Part shown: positions 1-9,355 of the stretch, piece after piece
Position numbering within the stretch: the first letter of the stretch is position 1
Layout: the number at the start of each line of letters is the position of its first letter
Assembly (NCBI RefSeq): GCF_000429165.1
Contig: NZ_KE386853.1
Span: 13,694-77,693, forward strand
From: Acetobacter nitrogenifigens DSM 23921 = NBRC 105050
GTDB lineage: Bacteria > Pseudomonadota > Alphaproteobacteria > Acetobacterales > Acetobacteraceae
Reading direction: 5' to 3'
DNA length: 64,000 bases
Position numbers and translations under genes: made by a program
The notes under the pieces: model-generated
What the model was told of the DNA's origin: nothing
The model's database searches: none
What the model saw: only the letters and a program-made list of their open reading frames with translations

Positions 1-177
1 CGGAAATCAAAGCCGCCTTACGACTGGCGCCTGTATAAAAAACGCCATCTGATCGAAAACATGTTCGCAAAGCTGAAAGACTGGCGACCTGTTGCAACCA
101 GATACGACCGCAGCGCTCATACTTTAATGTCCGCAATCCATATCGCAGTAACCTCCCTATTCTATATCAAAGTATGA
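1..177 (+). CDS. IS5-family transposase, C-terminal end (cut by window edge)
   Basis: The frame is open from base 1 to a TGA at 175-177, giving about 58 residues. They contain YDWRLYKKRHLIENMFAKLK, the region around the last catalytic glutamate of IS5/IS427-type DDE transposases, where the glutamate sits in the HLIEN segment. The start of the gene lies outside the window, so it cannot be said whether the element is intact. The right end of the IS should lie within the next few tens of bases, but only one end is visible, so the terminal repeat is not identifiable. Its proximity to the 5'-truncated glycosyltransferase at 1517 suggests IS-related rearrangement here. Confidence 0.8.
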   Translation, partial: RKSKPPYDWRLYKKRHLIENMFAKLKDWRPVATRYDRSAHTLMSAIHIAVTSLFYIKV

Positions 178-414
178 GCCCTAATCCTAATAGCTGTTGC
201 TTGCTGGGACTTCTGAATTACCGCTTGCGGAAAGAGTGCGACTCTCTCGAAGGTCCTAAATGAAAGCGAGTGGAGCCTTTCTGCTGAGTATACAGTTGCT
301 CGTGTACCCCAATAGGCGCACGTTGGCGGTTAAGTCGTCAGCCCTGCTCTCATCGTGTGGTACTGCTGCGGTAGGGGTGTGGCTACCGGCGTAAGAAGCA
401 TGTAACGTAACGCA

Positions 415-708
415 ATGAATACGCATCCGAACTGTCGATTCGAGCGCGCAGTTGAAGACGTCGCCATCATCGTACCAAATGGTATCTCGACCGTCACGGC
501 TGTGATCGTTGCTAATCTGCGGCGTTTCGGCCCCGACGATAAATCAGTTAGGGGGACGTTCTCGGTGCGCCCCGCAGATGTCATTACGTTTTACCCCGGC
601 GGAGGTAGGCTGATGCGAAATGGTAGAACCACTATCGCGGTGGACGTCGCCGAGGTGAGCGTAGAGCCTTCAATCACCAGCGCGTGCTTCTATCGCCTCA
701 ATCCCTAA
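415..708 (+). CDS. Hypothetical protein, doubtful
   Basis: An open frame of 97 codons starting with ATG, ending RLNP. It has no recognisable motif, membrane segment or signal peptide, and no clear ribosome binding site. An antisense frame overlaps at 330-584, which is also unconvincing. The surrounding 178-870 interval shows no other gene. It may be a decayed passenger sequence beside the IS end rather than a gene. Confidence 0.2.
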   Translation: MNTHPNCRFERAVEDVAIIVPNGISTVTAVIVANLRRFGPDDKSVRGTFSVRPADVITFYPGGGRLMRNGRTTIAVDVAEVSVEPSITSACFYRLNP

Positions 709-870
709 CAACCCATCATCATCACGACTCATTATTACGAAATTTGTAAAAAATTAGCGATTGCCAATTTAATGAATAGCATCTGAAATAAACGATCTTC
801 TAATAAATCTTGGAAATTTCAATTCCAAAATAAAATATTATCATCTCGCAAATTGTTTTGTGAAAGTGTA

Positions 871-1125
871 ATGACTATGCAAAAGGCACACGTATCTGAG
901 GCCGAAAAGAGCCTAATGGCCGATATTGGCATTGAATACGCAGAAAATATCAAAAAAAAATCGCTGCCACTTGACGCTGCCGCCTCCGAGTTGGCGGACA
1001 GGATATCCAGCTTTATTTCGATTTCCGTGACGGAAGGCGGATTATCCATGGCTGACGCAAAAGCATGTGCCGCAGCTGCGCTGGAGGCTGGAGTTTCTGT
1101 GCTTGCTCGAGAAATCGTTAAATAG
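871..1125 (+). CDS. Small helical hypothetical protein
   Basis: 84 codons from ATG 871; TTG 853 and ATG 877 are alternative starts. The product is acidic and alanine-rich, with heptad-like spacing in the middle (LPLDAAASELADRISSFISI) and ends in LAREIVK, so it should be mostly alpha-helical and soluble. No known family is recognised. The region upstream (720-870) is AT-rich, unlike the neighbouring high-GC genes, consistent with acquired DNA or a promoter-bearing intergenic segment. Confidence 0.5.
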   Translation: MTMQKAHVSEAEKSLMADIGIEYAENIKKKSLPLDAAASELADRISSFISISVTEGGLSMADAKACAAAALEAGVSVLAREIVK

Positions 1126-1170
1126 ATTTTGAGACGTTGCTGCTAAAGGTATACGAAAGCGATGCCTCGT

Positions 1171-1359
1171 TCACTGCGTGCTGTCGTGCGGCTTAAGTCT
1201 GCGCAACACGCATTGCAACACCCCCAGCCAACTTTCGGTCATCTCTAACTCTTCTTGTTCAACATAAATACCAACGTATTTGAGCGCGATCTCCTTCGCG
1301 CCTTCTCCAAATAGGCGGATCAATTCGTCGGCTGCAAGTGAAGGGTCTGGGATTGTCAC
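1171..1359 (-). CDS. Small hypothetical protein
   Basis: 62 codons read leftward from an ATG at 1359. The product is acidic and predicted helical (SLAADELIRLFGEGAKEIAL). It is convergent with the small gene at 871-1125. I recognise no family. It resembles small orphan proteins found beside mobile elements; the coding call rests on amino-acid composition only. Confidence 0.4.
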   Translation of the reverse strand: MTIPDPSLAADELIRLFGEGAKEIALKYVGIYVEQEELEMTESWLGVLQCVLRRLKPHDSTQ

Positions 1360-1516
1360 GGCACCAAAATTCGTCTCTGCGTAATTTGTTTTAGGATGTC
1401 ATAACAGCTACTGCAAATTGGTTTCTGTATCAACGTAGTGCAGAAAATTAGCCAATGAAAACAATAGATACTGCTTCTGGTTCAATGGCGAGCGACTTCT
1501 TGAGTCGCCGCTTGAG

Positions 1517-4324
1517 ATGCTATTGGCCAATCCGGATATTGATCTTCCATTTTGCTTGATGTGGGCGAACGAAAACTGGAGCCGGAGATGGGATGGGTCG
1601 GATGACGACATTCTTATCGCGCAGGACTTCCACGCCGACGACGAGGCGGATCTCATAGCGTGCTTTGTTCGGCATTTCAGAGATACTCGCTATATCCATA
1701 TCGGAAGCCGTCCGCTTTTGATGCTTTACCGGCCCGGCGTCGTGCCAGATTCTGTTGCAACCATAGCGCGCTGGCGTCGGCTGTTCGTGGAGGCGTGTGG
1801 CGCTGATCCCATATTTGTCATGAGTCAGTCCTTCGGCGACAATGATCCGCGCAAATTTGGAATGGATGGCGCCATAGAGTTTCCGCCGCACAAGGTCGTT
1901 GGCGGCCTCTCAACGATTAATTCAGAAATTCGATTTCTTGACACAGATTTTACAGGACAGATTTACGATTACGAGCAGGTCGTGGATAACGCGCTGTCCA
2001 TGCCGAGCCCTGACTTTCCGCTCATTCGTACAGCAGCGCCGTCATGGGACAACGACGCGCGACGACAGGGCGCCGGTCTCGTATTGCATGGTTCGACGCC
2101 CGCGCTTTACGAACGTTGGCTATCTGGCCTCATCGAGCAAGCGCGTCAGACGCCATTCCACGGGGAGGCGCTGATTTGCGTCAACGCGTGGAACGAATGG
2201 GCAGAGGGCGCCTATCTCGAACCTGACCAGCATTTCGGGTCGGCATTTCTTAACGCGACAGGTCGCGCAGTGACCGGCGCGTTCGGGGCAGCGGCGGGCG
2301 CGCGGATTCTACTCGTTGGGCACGACGCTTTTCCGTCTGGCGCGCAAATGCTGCTTCTCGCCATCGGTCGGTTTCTTAAGAAAAATCACGGCGTCAAAGT
2401 GCAGTTTCTACTGCTCGGGCCAGGTGGATTGCTTCCGCAATATCGGGAGGTGGCGGAGGTCGAACTGGTCGCGGCTGACCATCCCGATCTCGCTGAACGT
2501 CTCGCCGCGATCCGTGCGAAAGGATATGACAACGCCATAATCAACACCTGTGCGGCGTCCGTGATGGGGAAGGCGTTGGCGACTGCAGGGATCGAGTTCA
2601 TTCAACTTGTTCACGAAATGCCTGCGTTTCTGAATAACCGACATCTGAACGGGACTCTGTCAGAAGCGGCAAGTCTAGCGCGGCGAACAGTGTTTCCGGT
2701 AGAGAGTGTTGCGCGACAGGTGACGGCGACGTTGCCGCAAGCCCCGAAGGCGACGGAGATTCTGCCTCAGGGACTATACAGCTCCGTCGCTTTTCGTCGA
2801 CAGGCACGGGAGACAGTTCGAGCGCGTCTGGGTGTTGGCCCGGAGGATCGATTGATTGTCGCAGCGGGATACGCCGATCTACGCAAAGGTTTTGATCTGT
2901 TCCTGCAGCTCTGGCGTAATACCGACGGGACGCGGAGAGATCAAACTCGGACGCATCTGCTGTGGTTGGGCGCCATTGACGCGCAGTGCCGCGACTGGAT
3001 GGAGTCGGAAATTGATCATGCGCGGGAGAGCGGCCGGTTTCATCTTCCAGGTCACGTGGCTGACGTGCAGGACTATCTTTCTGCAGCTGACGTCTTCGCG
3101 TTGACGTCGCGCGAAGATCCGCTGCCCTCGGTTGTGATGGAGGCTCTGGCCTGCGGCTTGCGTTGCGTTGTTTTCGAAGATTCAGGCGGCGCGCCGGAAC
3201 TTATGAAACAGGTGGCGACGCGTCTGGGAATGCCGGATATCGTCGCCACGGCGCCGATGGGCGACGTCGTGCGGATGGCGCGGCACGCTACAAGGATGGC
3301 CAACTCTGCACTGGCGGATGGTCTGCGCGCGCGCGGCAGGATGTGTAAAAAGGTAGAAAATTTCTTTCCATTCGATCGTTATGTCGAACGTCTGCTTCAT
3401 CTTGTCGTCCCATCGCGCCGCCGGATTTCGGTCGTCGTGCTTTCGTATAATTACGCCCGCTATCTGGCTGGTCGTCTGGCGACGATTTTCGCCCAGCATT
3501 ATCCCATCTTCGAAATCATTGTTCTGGACGACGCCTCGACGGACGACAGCGTCACCGTGGCACAGGCGACTGCAGAGGAATGGGACAGGAATATTCGTGT
3601 AGTCGTCAACAGACGTGGATCGGGTTCGGTGTTTGCCCAGTGGCGTCGCGCGGCGGCGGAAGCGCGAGGAGACTGGGTATGGATCGCTGAAGCCGATGAT
3701 CTGGCCGAGCCGGATTTCCTGGGACGCTTATGCGCAGCGCTCGACGCGGCGCCAGAGGGCGTGATGGCGTTTTCCGACAGCCGCGCAATCGACTCCGACG
3801 GAGTGCAGATTTTCGAATCCTACAAGCCATACTGCGCCTCGGTCGCTGGCGATGTTCTTGATCGAGATGGCGTGCATATGGGAGCGACGTTCGTTGCTGA
3901 GTATCTGAGTGAACGCAATCTTATCCTCAATGCATCGTCCGTGCTGTTTCGACGTGACGCGCTGCAGGACGCCTTGTCGCGATGCGGGGAACTCGAGACA
4001 TTCGAAGCGGCGGGAGATTGGCGCCTTTACATCGAACTTCTGAAGGCGCCGGGCGTACAGGTCGCATATGTGGCGGAGCCGCTTAACGCCCACAGGCGTC
4101 ACGAAAAATCGGTTACAGGAAAAATGCCCTCCGATAAACAGTTAGACGAAATTACACGGATTCATCATCTGGTTGGTCGAATGGCGATTGACGTTGAAGG
4201 GATCGGTGAAAGGCAGAGACTATACAGAGAAGAGTTGATGGAGCGCTTCGGGCTGACGGAGACGCGCGCCTTGTCGTCGAGACGGAAGAACACCAGGAGC
4301 CGGGCCAATCGCGTCAAAGTGTGA
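1517..4324 (+). CDS. Three-module polysaccharide glycosyltransferase (WbsX/GT99-like + GT4 + GT2), 5'-truncated
   Basis: 935 codons from ATG 1517. Residues about 1-250 match the C-terminal part of the WbsX/GT99-like domain, with CLMWANENWSRRWDG and CVNAWNEWAEGAYLEP. Residues about 260-630 form a GT4 glycosyltransferase (LSAADVFALTSREDPLPSV). Residues about 635-870 form a GT2 domain beginning RRISVVVLSYNYARYL, with LDDAST. The same frame is open upstream to a TAG at 1436-1438 and encodes further family-like sequence (YCFWFNGERLLESPLE) but no good start. The N-terminal part of the WbsX domain, usually with a FYLPQFH-type motif, is absent. The gene was therefore probably truncated at its 5' end by rearrangement near the IS5 remnant. 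Expected role: extracellular polysaccharide or O-antigen synthesis. It may be a pseudogene. Confidence 0.75.
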   Translation: MLLANPDIDLPFCLMWANENWSRRWDGSDDDILIAQDFHADDEADLIACFVRHFRDTRYIHIGSRPLLMLYRPGVVPDSVATIARWRRLFVEACGADPIFVMSQSFGDNDPRKFGMDGAIEFPPHKVVGGLSTINSEIRFLDTDFTGQIYDYEQVVDNALSMPSPDFPLIRTAAPSWDNDARRQGAGLVLHGSTPALYERWLSGLIEQARQTPFHGEALICVNAWNEWAEGAYLEPDQHFGSAFLNATGRAVTGAFGAAAGARILLVGHDAFPSGAQMLLLAIGRFLKKNHGVKVQFLLLGPGGLLPQYREVAEVELVAADHPDLAERLAAIRAKGYDNAIINTCAASVMGKALATAGIEFIQLVHEMPAFLNNRHLNGTLSEAASLARRTVFPVESVARQVTATLPQAPKATEILPQGLYSSVAFRRQARETVRARLGVGPEDRLIVAAGYADLRKGFDLFLQLWRNTDGTRRDQTRTHLLWLGAIDAQCRDWMESEIDHARESGRFHLPGHVADVQDYLSAADVFALTSREDPLPSVVMEALACGLRCVVFEDSGGAPELMKQVATRLGMPDIVATAPMGDVVRMARHATRMANSALADGLRARGRMCKKVENFFPFDRYVERLLHLVVPSRRRISVVVLSYNYARYLAGRLATIFAQHYPIFEIIVLDDASTDDSVTVAQATAEEWDRNIRVVVNRRGSGSVFAQWRRAAAEARGDWVWIAEADDLAEPDFLGRLCAALDAAPEGVMAFSDSRAIDSDGVQIFESYKPYCASVAGDVLDRDGVHMGATFVAEYLSERNLILNASSVLFRRDALQDALSRCGELETFEAAGDWRLYIELLKAPGVQVAYVAEPLNAHRRHEKSVTGKMPSDKQLDEITRIHHLVGRMAIDVEGIGERQRLYREELMERFGLTETRALSSRRKNTRSRANRVKV

Positions 4325-4632
4325 TTTGCTGGGGCGTTGAACGCTGCGTTTTTGACGGGGAGCAGGGATTTTGAGTCACGCAAGATCGTGATGTTCGTGG
4401 TGCGGTTACTGTTTCAGGCAACCGATTTCGATCGAAAGCTGCCCAAAACAGCGGTCATTCGGAATTTTATTTGATAACACAGAAGGTTTTCTTCTTCCGC
4501 CCATGCGTTAGTGGGGCGTGGTCGTTAAAAGGTTTACCCGCTGAGTTTGATTTGCGATTAATATTGTCTCACCAGACTTTGGTGAAGCGCGTCTGCCCGG
4601 GCAACTGGTTCTAGCTGACTGGAAATGCCTGT
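4325..4632. other. Intergenic, no gene seen
   Basis: About 308 bases between two convergent genes. It contains only a weak hairpin with a short T run near 4335-4355 (GCGTT-GA-ACGC then GTTTTT) that could help end the glycosyltransferase transcript. No convincing reading frame on either strand. Confidence 0.4.
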
Positions 4633-4944
4633 TTAGTCGCTTTTTTTCCTTGGGAGCCATCGATCCCCATACCGGTTCTGCGCAAGAACGAAACCAAGAA
4701 TCGCTCCGACGGCGAGCGCTACGCCGCCAATCAGGAGATCCCCGCGCACAGCAATCACAAGAAGCCCCCCGACGCCCAAACCTGCGCCGGTTCCGATCAG
4801 AGCCTCCTTTGGCGTCGCGCCGAAATGCTTCTGGGCGCCGCAATGTGGGCAAACTTCCGCCGTGCGCCGCATCTTTCCTCGACACACCGGACAGAGCTGC
4901 AGACCGCTCATCTCCGGCTCGCGCATTGGCAAAGGAACGTTCAC
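4633..4944 (-). CDS. Zinc-ribbon membrane protein
   Basis: 103 codons from a GTG at 4944 that overlaps the stop of ccmI by 4 bases (GTGA), so it is probably translated as the last gene of the ccm operon. The N-terminus has a zinc ribbon of two CxxC knuckles (CPVC...CPHC, residues about 18-36). Two hydrophobic helices follow (about 50-65 and 70-90) and a basic tail. A cytoplasmic zinc ribbon on a small membrane anchor is seen in many proteins of unknown role. The link to cytochrome c maturation is by position only. Confidence 0.7.
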   Translation of the reverse strand: MNVPLPMREPEMSGLQLCPVCRGKMRRTAEVCPHCGAQKHFGATPKEALIGTGAGLGVGGLLVIAVRGDLLIGGVALAVGAILGFVLAQNRYGDRWLPRKKSD

Positions 4945-5669
4945 GGTTGTTCCTGATCGTGCTCGCCCTGGGCGATACGTTGTTCGATGGATTCGCGCCA
5001 GGGCGCGTCCTTCGGGGCGGCGTCCAGCGCGCGGCGATAAAGAGCAAGGCTGTCGGCGCTGATGTGGCCGTCCGCCATTGTCTGCTCTTCGGCGACTTCG
5101 GCAGCCAGTTCAGGCGCAAACCCGAGATCAAGCGCATGGCGCCATGCTTCTGCGGCTGCTGCGCTGCGTCCGCGCGCAGCTTCAGCTTGTCCGAGCAGGA
5201 GGTAGCCCTGACGAAGCGTTGGGTCAGTCGGAGACATCTTGGCCAGAGCCACGCGCAGTTGGTCGATCGCTGCGTCGCCTTTGGCGTCGCGCGCCTTGAT
5301 CTGTGCAAGACGGGGCTTCAATGGCTGGGCCGGCATTGTTGGATGCCCACCCGTCAGGTACAAACCGATGGCGACGAACGGGATCAGTCCAAGCGCCACG
5401 ATGGCCCGCGCCCGCGCAGATTTTTCCGAAATGTCCGACCGGGCGCGATCGGCCGCAAGGATGCGCCGCTGGATTTCGAGTTTCGCAATCGTGTGCTCAG
5501 CCGGAGCGATCATGCCGATCGACAGGTCGCGCTCAAGCTCGGTCAACTGGGCTTCATGCAGGGCCAAAGCCGCGCTGCGTTCATCCTGAGCACGTCCCCG
5601 GAGCCAAAAAGCGGTCGCCGCCGGAAGCAGGGCGAAAAGACTGAGACAGCCAATGCCGATCCAGATCAT
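4941..5669 (-). CDS. ccmI: Cytochrome c maturation protein CcmI (CycH-like)
   Basis: 242 residues. Two N-terminal membrane helices (about 1-22 and 88-107) flank a cytoplasmic loop rich in Leu/Glu/Arg, and a TPR-like periplasmic tail follows (LRQGYLLLGQAEAARGRSAA and QTMADGHISADSLALYRRAL). This is the CcmI layout, in which the tail holds apocytochrome c for haem ligation with CcmF and CcmH. It lies 66 bases downstream of ccmH on the same strand. The TPR part is shorter than in gammaproteobacterial CcmI. Confidence 0.8.
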   Translation of the reverse strand: MIWIGIGCLSLFALLPAATAFWLRGRAQDERSAALALHEAQLTELERDLSIGMIAPAEHTIAKLEIQRRILAADRARSDISEKSARARAIVALGLIPFVAIGLYLTGGHPTMPAQPLKPRLAQIKARDAKGDAAIDQLRVALAKMSPTDPTLRQGYLLLGQAEAARGRSAAAAEAWRHALDLGFAPELAAEVAEEQTMADGHISADSLALYRRALDAAPKDAPWRESIEQRIAQGEHDQEQP

Positions 5670-5735
5670 GCCGCGTTTCCGCCATTTGTATTGCTGGCGG
5701 CAGTCAATGCCGATCCATCGAATTTAGGAGTCATC

Positions 5736-6215
5736 TCAACGCTCACGGGACAATTCTTCGAGACGCGCGCGTTCTTCGTCCGTCAACGGCGCGGCCTGTG
5801 GCTTTTTACGAAAAATCACGACGGCGCCGACAATCCCGGCGAGCAACGCCAGCGCGGGCATCCCCCAGAGAAGAAGCGTAGCCACGGTGACAGGCGGGCT
5901 GAGGCGGATGAAATCGCCATAGCGCGAGACCATCCAGGCGATGACCTGCTGCTGACTTTCGCCCTTCGCGACATGCTCGCGCACAACCTTTCGCAGATCG
6001 CGCGCAAGACCGGCGCTGCTGTCTTCGATCGATTCATTTTGACAGACGAGGCAGCGAAGCTGCGATCCGATGGCCTCCGCCCTCGCTTCCTGTTTTGGAT
6101 CGGGGAGCATTTCTGACGGATCGTCCACCGCCGACGCTAAAACCGGCGCGAGGAACAGCATCGCAGCGAGTGCGACGGATGCATGTCGGCCTCTCTGGAA
6201 CACGAGGCGCCTCAT
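5736..6215 (-). CDS. ccmH: Cytochrome c maturation protein CcmH
   Basis: 159 residues with a signal peptide (LAAMLFLAPVLASA), then the periplasmic redox motif LRCLVCQN at about 53-60. This LRCxxCQ signature is diagnostic of CcmH/CcmL, the thioredoxin-like protein that reduces apocytochrome c cysteines. A single C-terminal membrane helix (about 107-133) follows, with a short cytoplasmic tail. The ATG overlaps the ccmG stop by 4 bases. Confidence 0.92.
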   Translation of the reverse strand: MRRLVFQRGRHASVALAAMLFLAPVLASAVDDPSEMLPDPKQEARAEAIGSQLRCLVCQNESIEDSSAGLARDLRKVVREHVAKGESQQQVIAWMVSRYGDFIRLSPPVTVATLLLWGMPALALLAGIVGAVVIFRKKPQAAPLTDEERARLEELSRER

Positions 6216-6784
6216 CGTTTCGCCTGCCCAAGCGCTGCGTCGAGGGCGTTCTGCACCTCGTCATTGTTCAGGCCCGCCGCGCCATGCCAGACGATCTTCC
6301 CGCCCGGAGCGATCAGGAAACTTTCCGGCACACCGGACACGCCCCAGTCGATGGCCACGCGGCCCTCGAAATCACTGCCGATCCGCGCATAAGGGTTTCC
6401 GGCGTGGCGCAGGAAACCTGCGGCGTTGTCTGGCTTGTCCTTGTAGGCGATGCCCCAGATCGGAAGCCTGTCACGCAGCTTCAGCAGTTGTGGCATTTCC
6501 GCGATGCACGGAATGCACCATGAGGCGAAGAAGTTGATCAGGACTGGAGCCGTGATCGCCTGAAGGTCGTGGCTCGAAAAACCGACGCCCGGCGTCTGGT
6601 CCGTTACTGTGAAGTCGGGGACAGGGCGGCCTGCCGATGGCGCGTTGATGTCATGCGGGTTGAACGACCCCTTCTGCATTCCCGATAGCATGCTCCAGAA
6701 CGCTGCTCCGACGACGCCAGCGCCTGCCAGAGGCAGCGCCATCATCACCCGGCGTCGGCCGAGCGAAGGACCCTCGGCGCTCAT
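6212..6784 (-). CDS. ccmG: Thiol:disulfide interchange protein CcmG/DsbE
   Basis: 190 residues if started at the ATG at 6784, which forms an ATGA overlap with the ccmF stop; a longer frame upstream runs antisense-like through ccmF and is rejected. After a twin-arginine-like basic start and a hydrophobic anchor (about 15-35) comes a thioredoxin fold with active site FFASWCIPC and the cis-proline segment GVPESFLI. CcmG keeps the CcmH/apocytochrome thiols reduced in the periplasm. Confidence 0.92.
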   Translation of the reverse strand: MSAEGPSLGRRRVMMALPLAGAGVVGAAFWSMLSGMQKGSFNPHDINAPSAGRPVPDFTVTDQTPGVGFSSHDLQAITAPVLINFFASWCIPCIAEMPQLLKLRDRLPIWGIAYKDKPDNAAGFLRHAGNPYARIGSDFEGRVAIDWGVSGVPESFLIAPGGKIVWHGAAGLNNDEVQNALDAALGQAKR

Positions 6785-8760
6785 TCCGCGGCCACCGTGT
6801 TGGGCACGGGCGCGCGTCGCGGCGCCCCGACGCGCATGCGCCGATCCGAAAGAGAGAGCGCGCCGCCGAACGCCATGATCAATGCGCCAAGCCACATCCA
6901 TGGCGCCAGCGGGTTGTAATGCAGACGCAGCACATAAGTTGGATGCGCGTCGTCGCCATGTTTGTCGCCGATCACGCCATACAGGTCCGAGAAGCCGTTG
7001 GTGTGGATAGACACCTCGGTCGTGGTCTGGTTCTGCGCATTGAAGCTACGCTTCGACGGATGCATCACCGTCACCAGATGTCCGTTGTGACGGACTTCTA
7101 TCGTGCCAACCAGCGCGGTGTAATTCGGGCCGGGTTCCGTCTTCACGTTGGCCAGCGTCCAGTCATACCCGGCGAGGCTTTCGGTCTGACCGACCGGCAC
7201 CTCGACGATCTTGTGCTGCGCCTGAGACATGGCGGCGAGGCCCAGTGCGCTGACGCCAACGCCCGCATGGGCCAGCGCAGCGCCAAAAGCGGCGCGCGGC
7301 AGAAAGCGGGCGCGGTTGAAGCTCTGTCCCAGCGGAATGCGGAACAGCGCGACGCGGTTAGCGATATCGGTCGCGCTGGTGGCGATGACCCACACGGCGC
7401 CTGTGGCGCACAAGATTGGCAGTACGCCCGACAGGCTCCACGTGGCGACTGCGAACGCCAGCAGCGTCGCGAGCGCGGCGATCCACAGGCGGCGCAGGAC
7501 CGGCCACATCTGCGCACGCTTCCACGGAAGCATCGGCCCGAACCCCATAAAAGCGAACAGCGGAATGGCCAGAGGAATCGTCGCCGCGTCGAAGAACGGT
7601 TTGCCGACCGAAATCGTCTTGCCGAACAGCAGGGACATGAACGGCGGATACATCGTGCCCGTCAGAACCACGGCGCAGATCGAACAGAGCAGGATATTGT
7701 TCAGCACCAGCAGCCCCTCTCGCGACACCGGCGAAAACAGGCCGCCAGCCGTCAGGGACGGCGCGCGCCAGGCAAAAAGCGCCAACGATCCGCCAATGAC
7801 CAGGCCGAGCAGCCCGAGGATGAAGATGCCGCGCGCGGGATCGTTGGCGAAGGCGTGAACCGAATTCAGGATGCCGGAGCGGACAAGGAAAGTTCCCGAA
7901 AGCGAGAACGAAAACGTCGCGATGGCCAGAAGGACGGTCCAGATTTTCAGCGCCTCGCGCTTTTCCACAACGATCGCCGAATGCATCAGCGCCGTTCCTG
8001 ACAGCCACGGGATGAGGGACGCATTCTCCACCGGATCCCAGAACCAGTAACCGCCCCAGCCAAGGACGTAATAGGACCACCAAGACCCCAGGGCGATGCC
8101 GCAGGTCAGGAACGCCCAGGCCGCGACCGCCCAAGGACGGACCCAACGCCCCCAGGCTGCGTCGACGCGACCTTCGATCAGCGCGGCGATGGCGAAGGCG
8201 AACGGCACAGCGAAGCCGACATAGCCCGTGTAGAGAATGGGCGGGTGGAACGCGAGGCCAGGGTCCTGCAGCAGCGGGTTCATGCCCTGCCCATCGAGAG
8301 GAGCAGGCCAGACGCGGTCGAACGGATCGGATGTGGTGAGGCAGAAAAGCTCAAACCCCGCCGCGACGCCGCCGAGCACGGCGAGCACGCGCGCGCGCAG
8401 AGCCGCCGGAAGATTGCGCCCGAAAGCGGCGACCGCCGCGCCACACAGTCCGAGAATCAGCGCCCACAGAAGGATCGAGCCTTCATGATTTCCCCAGACG
8501 CCGGTGATTTTATAGAGCAACGGCTTCGTGACAGCGCTGTTCTCCAGAATGTTGGCGACGGAGAAATCGTCGCTGATCGCGGCGTCGATCAGGCAAAGGA
8601 ACGAAGCGCCGAGCGCAATGACCTGACCGAGCGCGAGACCGGGAGCCATCGTCATCAGCCTCCGGTCGCGGCGCTGCGCGCCTATCAGCGGCAGGATGGT
8701 CTGTGCGAAGGCGAAGGCGCAGGCGAGCGCAAGGGCGAAATGGCCGAGTTCGGGGCTCAC
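6781..8760 (-). CDS. ccmF: Haem lyase CcmF
   Basis: 659 residues, the normal size, with many membrane helices. Visible signatures are VWGNHEGSILLW near residue 90 and the tryptophan-rich haem-handling motif WGGYWFWDPVENASLIPWL near 235-253. CcmF transfers haem from CcmE to apocytochrome c with CcmH and CcmI. It sits between ccmE (76-base gap) and ccmG (4-base overlap). Two long open frames antisense to this gene are composition artefacts. Confidence 0.95.
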   Translation of the reverse strand: MSPELGHFALALACAFAFAQTILPLIGAQRRDRRLMTMAPGLALGQVIALGASFLCLIDAAISDDFSVANILENSAVTKPLLYKITGVWGNHEGSILLWALILGLCGAAVAAFGRNLPAALRARVLAVLGGVAAGFELFCLTTSDPFDRVWPAPLDGQGMNPLLQDPGLAFHPPILYTGYVGFAVPFAFAIAALIEGRVDAAWGRWVRPWAVAAWAFLTCGIALGSWWSYYVLGWGGYWFWDPVENASLIPWLSGTALMHSAIVVEKREALKIWTVLLAIATFSFSLSGTFLVRSGILNSVHAFANDPARGIFILGLLGLVIGGSLALFAWRAPSLTAGGLFSPVSREGLLVLNNILLCSICAVVLTGTMYPPFMSLLFGKTISVGKPFFDAATIPLAIPLFAFMGFGPMLPWKRAQMWPVLRRLWIAALATLLAFAVATWSLSGVLPILCATGAVWVIATSATDIANRVALFRIPLGQSFNRARFLPRAAFGAALAHAGVGVSALGLAAMSQAQHKIVEVPVGQTESLAGYDWTLANVKTEPGPNYTALVGTIEVRHNGHLVTVMHPSKRSFNAQNQTTTEVSIHTNGFSDLYGVIGDKHGDDAHPTYVLRLHYNPLAPWMWLGALIMAFGGALSLSDRRMRVGAPRRAPVPNTVAAE

Positions 8761-8836
8761 GCAACGTTCCTATTATCTTGAATCGGTGCGCTTCGGGGAG
8801 CGCGCGGCATAAGGCCGCAGAAGAAAGTCGCCACGA

Positions 8837-9355
8837 TCAACTGCCGCGAGAAGACGTCTTCGCGTCTTTGGCTGTCATGGCGTTCCAGCTCGCAGCATTT
8901 GGCGGCGGGCCGAATTTGGGGTCCCATTTGCCGGACTTCTGCAGCTCTTCAGCCACTTCCTTGGGCATATAGGTTTCGTCATGCTTGGCGAGAACCTCCG
9001 AGGCGGCGAAACCGCCGCCAGGCGTCATCGACCCGACAGCCACGACGCTCTGCCCCTCCCGGAACAGGTCGGGGAGGATGCCTTCGAACTGCACCGTCAC
9101 GGCGGCCTGTCCGTCGGTCACTTCGAAGCTGTTTACCGGCGTTTCGCCATGCCGTTCCCGATGCACCGATCCGGCGACAACCATCCCGCCGAGGCGAATG
9201 GTGCGGTCGGCGGGGGGCACCTTCGCGGCGACCTGCGACGGCGTCATGAAGAACACGATGTTAGAGGAGAACGCCGAGAGCGTTAGTCCGGCGGCGGCTC
9301 CAAGCCCAGCAACGCAGGCGATGACCAGCCAGAGTCTGCGTGTCTTGCGTTTCAT
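8837..9355 (-). CDS. ccmE: Haem chaperone CcmE
   Basis: 172 residues: an N-terminal membrane anchor (about 8-28) and a periplasmic beta-barrel domain ending in HDETYMP, which contains the histidine that binds haem covalently and the nearby tyrosine. The ATG overlaps the ccmD stop (9352-9355). The tail after HDETYMP is long and hydrophilic, as usual in alphaproteobacteria. Confidence 0.95.
   Translation of the reverse strand: MKRKTRRLWLVIACVAGLGAAAGLTLSAFSSNIVFFMTPSQVAAKVPPADRTIRLGGMVVAGSVHRERHGETPVNSFEVTDGQAAVTVQFEGILPDLFREGQSVVAVGSMTPGGGFAASEVLAKHDETYMPKEVAEELQKSGKWDPKFGPPPNAASWNAMTAKDAKTSSRGS

Noticed and set aside
330..584. An 84-codon minus-strand frame
   Set aside because: Overlaps another weak frame; neither composition nor start context supports it.
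4650..8001. Long plus-strand frames opposite ccmI/ccmH (488 codons) and ccmF (360 codons)
   Set aside because: Highly charged, repetitive translations without domains; the minus-strand genes are unmistakable.
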